DNA of 33,119 nt, from positions 1-33,119 of the forward strand of contig CAYXXU010000053.1 of NCBI GenBank assembly GCA_964469155.1. Reading direction: 5' to 3'. A model generated the notes under the pieces. That model did no database searches, was not told the origin of the DNA, and worked only from the letters and a program-made list of their open reading frames with translations. The DNA comes from CAIWKO01 sp964469155. Its GTDB lineage: Bacteria > Bacteroidota > Bacteroidia > Bacteroidales > CAIWKO01. Made by a program: the position numbers and the translations under genes. Below, in pieces: positions 24,911 through 32,247 of the stretch. Numbering within the stretch: the stretch's first letter is position 1; the number at the start of each line of letters is the position of its first letter.

Positions 24911-26518
24911 ATGCCAACTGAAACCATCAATCATTCACCGTTGAGCTACCTGAAAGACAACGGCAAGCGGAAAGGTCTTCTTGCATTCATAACATCAACG
25001 GACCATAAGAAGATCTCGTTGCTTTACCTTACGTCCATCGCCATCTTTTTTGTGGTTGGGGTGTTATTAGGTGAAGCCATGCGACTGGAGTTGCTCTGGC
25101 CCGGACAACAGTTCTACGGGGCTCAGACCTATAATGCCATTTTCACCGTCCACGGAATTATCATGATATTTCTTGTTGTAATTCCCGGCTTATCGGCTGT
25201 ATTTGGGAACTTCTTTCTTCCCATCATGATCGGAGCCAAAGATGTTGCTTTTCCCAAACTCAATTTGTTTTCTTGGTACCTCTATGTTTTGGGTGCGTTG
25301 ATAGCTTTTTACGCATTGTTTGGCGGCTCAAGACCTCCTGATACCGGTTGGACATTTTATGCGCCCTACAGTACCCAATCAGGTTCGAATGTTATACCTG
25401 CCGTTACGGCTGCTTTTGTATTAGGGTTCTCGTCTATCTTAACCGGTCTGAACTTTATTGTTACCGTGCACCGTATGCGTGCCCCCGGCATGACATGGTT
25501 CCGTATGCCCTTGTTTCCCTGGTCGGTGTATGCTACAGCATGGATTCAGGTATTGGCCACTCCTATTGTGGGTATTACTTTGTTGATGGTTATTGGTGAA
25601 CGTTTATTTAAGATCGGGTTCTTCGACCCGGCATTGGGGGGCGACCCGGTGCTCTATCAGCATCTGTTCTGGATCTATTCCCACCCGGCTGTCTATATTA
25701 TGATACTTCCTGCCATGGGGGTTATTACTGAGATTGTTCCTACTTTTTGCCAGAAAAAAGTGTTTGGTTATAAAGCTATTGCTTTGTCCAGTCTGGCCAT
25801 TGCCTTTGTAGGGTACTTTGTCTGGGGTCACCATATGTTCACCTCAGGTATGAGCGGCACCGCACAGTGGTTCTTCTCCTTCCTGACTTTTATTGTTGCT
25901 GTTCCCAGTGCCATTAAAGTATTCAACTGGGTGGCTACTATGTATAAGGGCTCTATTGATCTGAAACCCCCTTTCCTGTATACCCTTGCTTTTATCTTTC
26001 TTTTTATGATAGGCGGTCTAACCGGTTTGTCATTGGGATCAGTGGCTACGGATATTCATGTTCATGACACCTCCTATATTGTGGCCCATTTCCATTATAT
26101 TATTTTCGGAGGTATGGGCTTTGCGTTTTTTGCTGCCATACACTATTGGTATCCGAAAATGTTCGGGCACATGTATAACTTTAAAGTTGCCAATGCTGCC
26201 TGGTTTTTCATATTCGTTGGTTTCAATCTCTTATACTTCCCGCAATTTGTCATAGGTATCATGGGTATGCCCCGCCGTTACTTCGATTATCTGCCTCAAT
26301 TTACTTTCGGACATCAGGTTTCTACCATTGGGGGAGTCGTTTTGGGAGTGGGAATATTAATCATGATTGTAAACCTGTTCCGTGGCCGCAAAGGCCCCCT
26401 TGCCCCGGCAAATCCATGGGGAGGGTCTACATTGGAATGGCAGATACCATCGCCACCCCCAACTGAGAACTTTGATGAAATACCCACCATTACTTCAGAA
26501 CCTTATAATTATAAATAG
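24911..26518 (+). CDS. ctaD: cytochrome c oxidase subunit I (A2-type heme-copper oxidase)
   Basis: A 535-residue, about 12-helix catalytic subunit that reduces O2 to water while pumping protons. CuB ligands are H258 in IYSHPAVY and H307-H308 in WGHHMFTSG. Tyr262 is the residue cross-linked to the CuB histidine. Heme ligands appear in FTVHGIIMIF and in HVHDTSYIVAHFHYII. The YSHP sequence at 256-259, in place of the GHPE glutamate, places it in the A2 subfamily, as in Thermus and Rhodothermus caa3 enzymes. The subunit II with a fused cytochrome c, three genes on, agrees with this. Overlaps none of its neighbours but is spaced 2-3 bp from them. Confidence 0.97.
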   Translation: MPTETINHSPLSYLKDNGKRKGLLAFITSTDHKKISLLYLTSIAIFFVVGVLLGEAMRLELLWPGQQFYGAQTYNAIFTVHGIIMIFLVVIPGLSAVFGNFFLPIMIGAKDVAFPKLNLFSWYLYVLGALIAFYALFGGSRPPDTGWTFYAPYSTQSGSNVIPAVTAAFVLGFSSILTGLNFIVTVHRMRAPGMTWFRMPLFPWSVYATAWIQVLATPIVGITLLMVIGERLFKIGFFDPALGGDPVLYQHLFWIYSHPAVYIMILPAMGVITEIVPTFCQKKVFGYKAIALSSLAIAFVGYFVWGHHMFTSGMSGTAQWFFSFLTFIVAVPSAIKVFNWVATMYKGSIDLKPPFLYTLAFIFLFMIGGLTGLSLGSVATDIHVHDTSYIVAHFHYIIFGGMGFAFFAAIHYWYPKMFGHMYNFKVANAAWFFIFVGFNLLYFPQFVIGIMGMPRRYFDYLPQFTFGHQVSTIGGVVLGVGILIMIVNLFRGRKGPLAPANPWGGSTLEWQIPSPPPTENFDEIPTITSEPYNYK

Positions 26519-26521
26519 CTT

Positions 26522-27127
26522 ATGAATCATTTTGAAGAGCATTACGATCCGGAGGGTGCCAGGTTTGGCATGTGGGTCTTTCTATGTACCGAAATACTTC
26601 TGTTTGGAGGCCTGTTCATCGTATACTCGGTAATGAGGCATAATTATGCCCAAAGTTTTCATGACGCAGCCGAACATCTGGATGTGGTGATAGGTGCAAT
26701 TAATACTATTGTGCTACTGGTGAGCAGTGCCGCTGTTGCTATGTCGATAACGGCTATGCAAAAAGGCGACAAAAAACTTACTTTAACCTTGTTGCTGGTC
26801 ACTATTTTCTGTGCATTAATCTTTATGGTGAATAAATATTTTGAATGGTCCGGAAAAATTCATCATGGACTGTATCCCGGTTCCGATCTGATGATAGAAC
26901 TCGACAAGGGGCACATACTCTTTTTTAGTCTGTATTATTTTATGACTGGACTTCATGCACTTCATATTTTAGTGGGTCTGACACTGCTCATTATTGTCTA
27001 TGGGAGGGTAAAAAGTGGACGTATTCATAAAGAAAGATATGTTTTGCTGGAAAACAGCGCTTTGTATTGGCATTTGGTTGACCTTATCTGGATATTTTTA
27101 TTCCCATTGTTGTATTTAATAACCTAA
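26522..27127 (+). CDS. ctaE: cytochrome c oxidase subunit III
   Basis: A 201-residue membrane protein with five predicted helices. Family segments are EGARFGMWVFLCTEILLFGGLF near the start, FFSLYYFMTGLHALHILVG in helix four and ENSALYWHLVDLIWIFLFPLLYL at the end. The length fits the short, five-helix form. Subunit III stabilises subunit I and supports proton uptake. It begins 3 bp after subunit I. Confidence 0.95.
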   Translation: MNHFEEHYDPEGARFGMWVFLCTEILLFGGLFIVYSVMRHNYAQSFHDAAEHLDVVIGAINTIVLLVSSAAVAMSITAMQKGDKKLTLTLLLVTIFCALIFMVNKYFEWSGKIHHGLYPGSDLMIELDKGHILFFSLYYFMTGLHALHILVGLTLLIIVYGRVKSGRIHKERYVLLENSALYWHLVDLIWIFLFPLLYLIT

Positions 27128-27131
27128 AATT

Positions 27132-27416
27132 ATGGAAAAAGAACACGAACATATTGTCCCCTATTTTTCGCACGGAAAGATACTGGTTATCTTGTTATTC
27201 CTGACCGCACTTACCATATCAATTTCCATGATTCATTTATCCACTTTTACGGTGACTGTGGCACTTAGTATTGCATCCGTAAAAGGATTTCTGGTTATGT
27301 ATTATTTTATGCACCTTCGATACGAAAAAAAGATCTTCAAGGTGGTAGGTTTCGGGGTGGTTATCTTCTTCGGAGTGATTGTATTGATTACGTTTCTTGA
27401 TTATTTGTATCGCTAA
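27132..27416 (+). CDS. cytochrome c oxidase subunit IV (CtaF type)
   Basis: A 94-residue protein with three predicted membrane helices and the motif KGFLVMYYFMHLRYEKK, typical of prokaryotic oxidase subunit IV (COX4_pro). It is an accessory structural subunit with no cofactor. It begins 4 bp after subunit III and 17 bp before subunit II. Confidence 0.9.
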   Translation: MEKEHEHIVPYFSHGKILVILLFLTALTISISMIHLSTFTVTVALSIASVKGFLVMYYFMHLRYEKKIFKVVGFGVVIFFGVIVLITFLDYLYR

Positions 27417-27433
27417 TCTAAAAAGAAAGTATT

Positions 27434-28351
27434 ATGGATTTTTTTCAACAAAGTTCAAATTTCGTTGCCGGTGTAGACTTTGCATTTTATTTCATTTTTG
27501 GAATAGGCATATTTTTTCTGATATCAATAACGGCTGTAATGCTGGTTTTTGTCAGAAAATACCGTAAATCGAAACACCCGAATGCCACCCAGGTGAAAGA
27601 AAAAACATGGGTTGAACTTATCTGGATCATTATTCCGACCATTCTGGTTATGTTTATGTTCTATTATGGCTATGTGGCCTACAGTCCCATGCGCGATGCT
27701 CCTAAAGAGTCTATGGTGGTGAAAACCATTGGCAAAATGTGGTCGTGGAATTTTGAATATCCCAATGGTAAGGAATCGGCAGAATTGTTTGTCCCCATTG
27801 ATAAACCTGTGAAATTAGAGTTGACATCGCTAGATGTAATTCATGGTTTTTCGGTACCTTCGTTTCGCATCAAAGAAGATGTGGTGCCCGGTAAAAACAA
27901 TATGGTTTGGTTCATTCCACAGGAATTGGGCGACTTTGAAATCTATTGTTCTTATTATTGCGGTTTGAATCACTCTTTCATGGGCTCGAAGGTAAGGGTG
28001 GTGCCACAAACAGAATTTGATACCTGGTATGCCAATGTACAACCCAAAAAGATTGAACCCGAAGGACTGGTACTGATAAAAAATAATGGCTGCACCGGAT
28101 GTCACTCTATTGACGGATCCAAAGCGGTTGGCCCCACTTTTAAAGGATTGTTCGGATCGAACCGAGCCCTGACTACGGGAGGTGCCGACAAAGAAGTGGT
28201 AGCAGATGAACTTTATATTCGAAGGGCCATTCTGGATCCGGGCAGCGAAGTGGTGAAAGGATATGCCAACGGGGTGATGAAATCGTATCGTGGGGTGGTG
28301 AAGAACAGTGATATTAAGATCATCACTGAATATCTGAAAACTCTTAAGTGA
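27434..28351 (+). CDS. ctaC: cytochrome c oxidase subunit II fused to cytochrome c (caa3 type)
   Basis: A 305-residue protein with two N-terminal membrane helices (about 14-40 and 60-82), a cupredoxin CuA domain and a C-terminal cytochrome c domain. CuA ligands are H137, C172, C176, H180 and M183. In the CuA loop the usual Glu (CSExCG) is replaced by Tyr174 (CSYYCG). The heme c site is C220-T-G-C223-H224, with likely axial Met282. It accepts electrons at its own heme and passes them through CuA to heme a in subunit I. Its position at the end of the I-III-IV-II order is unusual, as subunit II genes generally lead the cluster. It has no recognisable Sec signal beyond its first helix. Confidence 0.95.
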   Translation: MDFFQQSSNFVAGVDFAFYFIFGIGIFFLISITAVMLVFVRKYRKSKHPNATQVKEKTWVELIWIIIPTILVMFMFYYGYVAYSPMRDAPKESMVVKTIGKMWSWNFEYPNGKESAELFVPIDKPVKLELTSLDVIHGFSVPSFRIKEDVVPGKNNMVWFIPQELGDFEIYCSYYCGLNHSFMGSKVRVVPQTEFDTWYANVQPKKIEPEGLVLIKNNGCTGCHSIDGSKAVGPTFKGLFGSNRALTTGGADKEVVADELYIRRAILDPGSEVVKGYANGVMKSYRGVVKNSDIKIITEYLKTLK

Positions 28352-28367
28352 TTTTACTTTATTTCGA

Positions 28368-28450
28368 TTATCACTAAGTCACGCAGAACACTAAGAATCA
28401 CAAAGAAATTCATTTCCCTAAATGTACCTCAGTGCTCTTAGTGGTACTTT
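28368..28450. repeat. ACTAAG-type inverted intergenic repeat
   Basis: CACTAAG occurs at both ends of the gap in opposite orientation (CACTAAGTCACGCAG and CACTAAGAATC on the plus strand; complementary CTCTTAGTGGTAC near 28436). It could fold into an imperfect hairpin within the caa3 to ctaB gap. Confidence 0.45.
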
Positions 28451-28498
28451 TCTCTTATATTGCTAATTTAACTCACCCATTTATCACAAAAAAGCATT

Positions 28499-29371
28499 TT
28501 GAAAAGTTTATCCTTCTTTATCAACCAGATCTTACTGCTTTCGCGCTTTAAACTTTCCCTTTCGGTTGCTTTTTCTACCCTGGCGGCTTATCTGCTGGCA
28601 TCCGGAAGTCTGAGCCTCACTCCTGCTTTTCTTTTTCTGGGTATCTTTCTGCTGGCCTCAGGGGCTTCAGCACTGAACCAGATACAGGAACGCAGATTCG
28701 ATGCCAAAATGCAGCGGACACACCTCCGTCCTGTTCCCAACGGCACGTTAAGCCTGAATGTTTCGTGGATAAGTGCCATTGTCTTACTGGTTGCAGGGCT
28801 TGTGATTTTGTTTGTTTTTGGAACCTTATTGAGTTTGCTGCTGGGTGTTTTCAGCCTGTTGTGGTATAACCTTTTGTATACTTTTTTGAAACGCGTTACG
28901 GCTTTTGCTATGGTACCGGGAACGCTGACGGGAGTGATACCCATCATCATTGGATGGGAAGCTGCAGGAGGTTCATTGACAGACTTAACGTTCATGTTCA
29001 TCTGTCTGTTTATGGTGGTTTGGCAGTTGCCGCATTTTATACTATTGATGTTGCGATATAAAGAAGATTACCGAAGAGCAGGTTTCCCGGCTCTCACGGA
29101 TAAATATTCCATTCGCTCGGTTAAAGATATCATCACTTCGGGTGTGGTGGCTATGCTGACAGTAGTTGGGGGGATGATGTATTTTGGGGTGTTTCACTAT
29201 ATGGTGATACAGATCATAACCGGCATTTGGTGCCTGGCTTTTGTGATCATCTTTATGAAGGACCTCTACCAAAAGCATGGAGAACTGAAGGTGGCCTTCA
29301 TTTCCATAAATATCTTTATGCTGGGAGTGATGATAATGCTACTGGCGGATGAAATATTAGTAAGTCAATAA
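28499..29371 (+). CDS. ctaB: protoheme IX farnesyltransferase (heme O synthase)
   Basis: A 290-residue, about nine-helix UbiA-family prenyltransferase that adds a farnesyl group to heme B, giving heme O, the precursor of heme A used by aa3-type oxidases. The first prenyl-diphosphate motif is LNQIQERRFDAKMQRTHLRP, with the conserved N, E and D; the second is YKEDYRRAGFPAL. No ATG is available before the first motif, so a TTG at 28499 is taken as the start; it gives the expected N-terminal helix. It lies 147 bp after subunit II. No heme A synthase (ctaA) is seen in the window, so that step must be encoded elsewhere if heme A is made. Confidence 0.93.
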   Translation: MKSLSFFINQILLLSRFKLSLSVAFSTLAAYLLASGSLSLTPAFLFLGIFLLASGASALNQIQERRFDAKMQRTHLRPVPNGTLSLNVSWISAIVLLVAGLVILFVFGTLLSLLLGVFSLLWYNLLYTFLKRVTAFAMVPGTLTGVIPIIIGWEAAGGSLTDLTFMFICLFMVVWQLPHFILLMLRYKEDYRRAGFPALTDKYSIRSVKDIITSGVVAMLTVVGGMMYFGVFHYMVIQIITGIWCLAFVIIFMKDLYQKHGELKVAFISINIFMLGVMIMLLADEILVSQ

Positions 29372-29399
29372 GTTTACAGAAAAGAAATTGTAGTGCATT

Positions 29400-29510
29400 T
29401 TACTTTGTGAAACTTTGAGGTTCTTTGTGAAGCTTTGTGTATAGCTGTTACACGAAGATACACAAAGGAGACACGAAGTTCCACAAAGAGTTCTATGCGC
29501 AAAGAAATAT
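29400..29510. repeat. CTTTGTG-type repeat with inverted second half
   Basis: The first part repeats ACTTTGTGAAACTTTGAGG, TTCTTTGTGAAGCTTTGTG; after TATAGCTG the complementary words CACGAAG, CACAAAGG, CACGAAG, CACAAAG follow. The whole forms a long imperfect hairpin between two converging genes (ctaB and the TPR gene) and may act as a terminator or processing structure. Confidence 0.6.
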
Positions 29511-29513
29511 ACT

Positions 29514-30431
29514 CTATCTGCAATTCAACTTATAATATTTCTTCGCTATCTTATCGCCCAGTTCGGTAGCTTTCCAGAAATCGTCGCAGGCTTCGCTTTT
29601 CATGCCGGCATTTACTTTGGCCAGGCCGCGGTTGTAATAAGCATCAGGACTGTTGGGCTCCAGTTCTATCACTTTGGTGTAGTCGGCTATGGCTTTATCA
29701 AACTCATAGGCTTCGTTATGCATAAAAGCACGATTGAACCAGGCATCCGAATATTTGGGATCCAGCTCTATGGCCTTCGAATAGTCGTGAATGGCATCCT
29801 GCTTTTTCATCACTATCTCATAATCGTATGCTCTCTGAAAATAAGCTTTGGCGTTGCCCGAATCCAACTGTATCACTTTGGTATAATACTTAATGGCAGT
29901 GTAGTATTCCTCCATACGATCGTATTGTTGTGCCAGAGAGAAGTTCACCTTGATACTGTTGGGATTCTTTTCGAGATAAATAAAATAGTTGTCAAGCGCC
30001 AATGAATCAGCACCCAGTTGTCCATAAATAAGGGCCTTGCGATATATCGCCGTCGAAAGGTCGGGGTTAAGTTCCAGGGCCTTGGAAAAATCCGATAAGG
30101 CACTTTGCCAGGATGAGGTAATTTCATTCAACATGCCGCGGTTGAAATACGCATTGGCATCATTAGGCTGCAGGGCAATAAGAGTGGTATAATCGTTTAT
30201 GGCTTCGCGCTTCTTTTCGAGCTTCTCGTAAGCAATGGCACGGTTGAAGTAGGCATCGGCATAATCAGGCTTCTGTGCTATCACTTTCGAATAGTCGTCT
30301 ATCGCTCCCTGGTAATCGTTGTTCTGATATTTGGTGAATGCCGAAACAAAAAGTTCGTCAATGCTCTGGGCAAAAGAGATGCCCGACAAAAACAGTAGCA
30401 GCAGGGAAAAGGAAAGTGTTTTACTCTTCAT
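29514..30431 (-). CDS. exported TPR-repeat protein
   Basis: A 305-residue protein with a signal peptide (MKSKTLSFSLLLLFLSGIS, then FAQ) followed by eight consecutive 34-residue TPR units, from about residue 24 to 295. They carry the usual A-x-YFNRA and AI-x-DY-x-K-x-I-x-L-x-P pattern. TPR solenoids bind other proteins; no catalytic domain is present. The frame opens 40 residues earlier (30551), but that part crosses an intergenic repeat and a terminator, so the ATG at 30431 was chosen. Expected location is the periplasm. Its partner is unknown; neighbouring genes give no pathway. Confidence 0.9.
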   Translation of the reverse strand: MKSKTLSFSLLLLFLSGISFAQSIDELFVSAFTKYQNNDYQGAIDDYSKVIAQKPDYADAYFNRAIAYEKLEKKREAINDYTTLIALQPNDANAYFNRGMLNEITSSWQSALSDFSKALELNPDLSTAIYRKALIYGQLGADSLALDNYFIYLEKNPNSIKVNFSLAQQYDRMEEYYTAIKYYTKVIQLDSGNAKAYFQRAYDYEIVMKKQDAIHDYSKAIELDPKYSDAWFNRAFMHNEAYEFDKAIADYTKVIELEPNSPDAYYNRGLAKVNAGMKSEACDDFWKATELGDKIAKKYYKLNCR

Positions 30432-30450
30432 GGGGATGGAATTTAAGATA

Positions 30451-30458
30451 CAAATATA
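30451..30458 (-). promoter_or_regulatory. -7 promoter box of the TPR gene
   Basis: On the minus strand TATATTTG, a perfect TAnnTTTG, 19 bp before the ATG at 30431. It supports the shorter start. The -33 box is not evident. Confidence 0.5.
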
Positions 30459-30503
30459 ATTAAATCGGGGAATAAAAAGAAAGAAGATTCTAGATAAAAG
30501 ATT

Positions 30504-30532
30504 CACCGCAGAGGCGCAGAGGACGCAAAGAA
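30504..30532. repeat. CGCAGAGG-type short tandem repeat
   Basis: Three near-identical words in a row (CGCAGAGG, CGCAGAGGA, CGCAAAGAA), period 8-9 bp. From memory, words of this kind recur in intergenic DNA of several phyla; their role is unknown. Confidence 0.5.
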
Positions 30533-30534
30533 TC

Positions 30535-30579
30535 ATAAAAAAGAGTCCCACCAGGGTGAGGCCCGATGGGAGTTTTTTT
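30535..30579 (-). terminator. terminator of the small lipoprotein gene, possibly bidirectional
   Basis: TCCCA (30546-30550) pairs with TGGGA (30567-30571), with an inner GGG/CCC pairing. A runs on one side and seven T on the other would give a U tract on either strand. Confidence 0.6.
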
Positions 30580-30629
30580 CTACCCAGATACTACATATTA
30601 ATTCCTAAGCAAAACCATCTTTTAGTTTT

Positions 30630-30935
30630 TCATTTCAATTCGCAGGTTACTGTTTCGACAGTGGGTCCTTGCCCCTGGGCCTCATAGGGCGAAGTATATG
30701 AATGTATAGACTCTCCCATTTTGCATCCCGATTCGGAATCTTTTTTGGTCGAGGTAAAAGTATTGGTTATGGTGTTCATGGTTATTTGCTCAGGATGGTA
30801 CACTCCGCCATTGGTATAGGCTGGTACGGTTACTGTCTGCAAACAACTGCATGTATAATTCTTTTTGCACGAAACCATCCATAGTAAGCCTACCAGAATT
30901 ATCGGTAGGATGATTTTAATTTCTTTTCTTTTCAT
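30630..30935 (-). CDS. small putative lipoprotein, function unknown
   Basis: A 101-residue protein with an N-terminal hydrophobic segment and a lipobox-like WMVSC-KKN at about 20-26, as usual for Bacteroidota lipoproteins. The mature part contains CSCLQTVTVPAY and several further Cys. I do not recognise a domain. It stands alone between an intergenic gap and a terminator. Short conserved lipoproteins of this size with the opening CKKNYTCSC appear to be common in the phylum, but no role is assigned. Confidence 0.65.
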   Translation of the reverse strand: MKRKEIKIILPIILVGLLWMVSCKKNYTCSCLQTVTVPAYTNGGVYHPEQITMNTITNTFTSTKKDSESGCKMGESIHSYTSPYEAQGQGPTVETVTCELK

Positions 30936-31098
30936 TGTTTTTCGGTTTAATAATAATTGTTTACTTCTTTTAATTAATCGGGTACGTTTGCTTTATCCTC
31001 TTTCAGCCATCCATCAAACTGCATTCTATTCCATTAAGGCTCTCTCCTGCCGCATTCGTTTTATGCCCACATTGGCTGCTGCATCACCCCTGGCCTTA

Positions 31099-32013
31099 CT
31101 ACTCTATGGCCAGATTTACCATAATTCTCTCCCAAAAATTGGGGGCATAAATAAAAACATCATCACTGGTGTAAGGCACATTGTCTGTGCCTGCATAGAT
31201 CTGAATCAGGTTTTGGGTATTGAAGCTCACGGTGGCGGTCATTTGTACGGTTTCTCCATCGGCCGGAGTGTTGAGGGTTACCATATTGTATTTATTGCTG
31301 CGTACGATCTGCAACATGGTTCCGCCTCCAAAGGGCCAGTTGACAGAGTTGGTTACCGAATTGCCTTCGGTATTAAAAACAAAGGTGGAATCGCAGTTGC
31401 CGAATATATAGGCTGAAGGCCAGCCATGGGTGGTGTTAAATATTTTAGAAATAAGCGCAAAGTGTTTTATTTTGAGAATGTTGTTGACCTTGACCATATC
31501 GCTTGTTATAATATCGTTGTTATACTGGCCGTTGAACATGTCAATATTCAGGGTGTCGTATTGAGGAGGTAAAGCTGCTTCCTGGTAGAAGTACAGCAGA
31601 TCAAAATAAAAATAGTTGAAGTTTATCTGTTCGTGGAAATACATATCCTGGTTGTCGCGAATGCCGCTAAGATCGGGAGTGAAACTCACCTCGGCATGGT
31701 CAGAGAAATCGGCAAGGCGATTGGGGTCGTCGGGGGCCTGATTGCCGTTGATAAACAGCAGCATGCTGGTGTTGCCGTCCATGGTATAGGTATCCTGAAA
31801 TCCCAGCATCTGGAATTTCCCCGAAAAATGTGAAGGCGTTACGCTGGTAATATAATCGCCAAATGTGGTGTATAAAGTATCAGAGGCGGTTTGCGACAGC
31901 GATTTGCCTGCCGAAGTGGTATACTGCATTTTACAGAGTATGTCGCCACCCTTATCTTTTTTGCAGGAGGGCAACAAGGCCGCTATGATTAGAATCCCTA
32001 TTAGTTTTTTCAT
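31099..32013 (-). CDS. putative lipoprotein, function unknown
   Basis: A 304-residue protein opening MKKLIGILIIAALLPSCKKDKGG: a short signal peptide ending in a lipobox (LLPSC) with the charged +2/+3 residues typical of Bacteroidota surface or periplasmic lipoproteins. The mature part is rich in aromatic and beta-forming residues (FNYFYFDLLYFY, TVQMTATVSFNTQNLIQIYAG) with no domain I recognise. It is transcribed in the same direction as the small lipoprotein downstream, 163 bp away; both may belong to one transcript, but the spacing does not show this. Confidence 0.75.
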   Translation of the reverse strand: MKKLIGILIIAALLPSCKKDKGGDILCKMQYTTSAGKSLSQTASDTLYTTFGDYITSVTPSHFSGKFQMLGFQDTYTMDGNTSMLLFINGNQAPDDPNRLADFSDHAEVSFTPDLSGIRDNQDMYFHEQINFNYFYFDLLYFYQEAALPPQYDTLNIDMFNGQYNNDIITSDMVKVNNILKIKHFALISKIFNTTHGWPSAYIFGNCDSTFVFNTEGNSVTNSVNWPFGGGTMLQIVRSNKYNMVTLNTPADGETVQMTATVSFNTQNLIQIYAGTDNVPYTSDDVFIYAPNFWERIMVNLAIE

Positions 32014-32196
32014 TATTCTATTTTTTTAAAAGGCTGATGCTCGTTTTGAATTTTCTAATTTTATAGGATATGGTGGGTTAATTTCAATTACTTACCACTA
32101 TGAGCCTTCAAAGATAATGCTTTTAGCTTACACTTTCACTCAATCATGCAGGATTAAAATGCATTGAGTTGGCAGGCAAAAGCCTGAAAAAATATA

Positions 32197-32224
32197 TTGG
32201 GCTGAGGCTGGAGCCTCAGTCCAA
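32197..32224. repeat. 28-bp near-perfect palindrome (REP-like hairpin)
   Basis: TTGGGCTGAGGCT and AGCCTCAGTCCAA form 13-bp arms around a GG centre, with one G-T pair. A second small hairpin, CAGGC AAAA GCCTG, lies just upstream (32173-32186). Located in the gap between two minus-strand genes. It could be a terminator, although no T run follows on the minus strand, or a REP-like element. Confidence 0.7.
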
Positions 32225-32247
32225 CGGGGTGACATAAATTATTGTTT

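Noticed and set aside
30432..30551. 40-residue N-terminal extension of the TPR protein
   Set aside because: It spans the -7 box and a CGCAGAGG repeat; the signal peptide begins at 30431.
30865..31416. Plus-strand 183-codon open frame
   Set aside because: It overlaps two minus-strand lipoprotein genes with clear signal peptides and has no domain or signal of its own.
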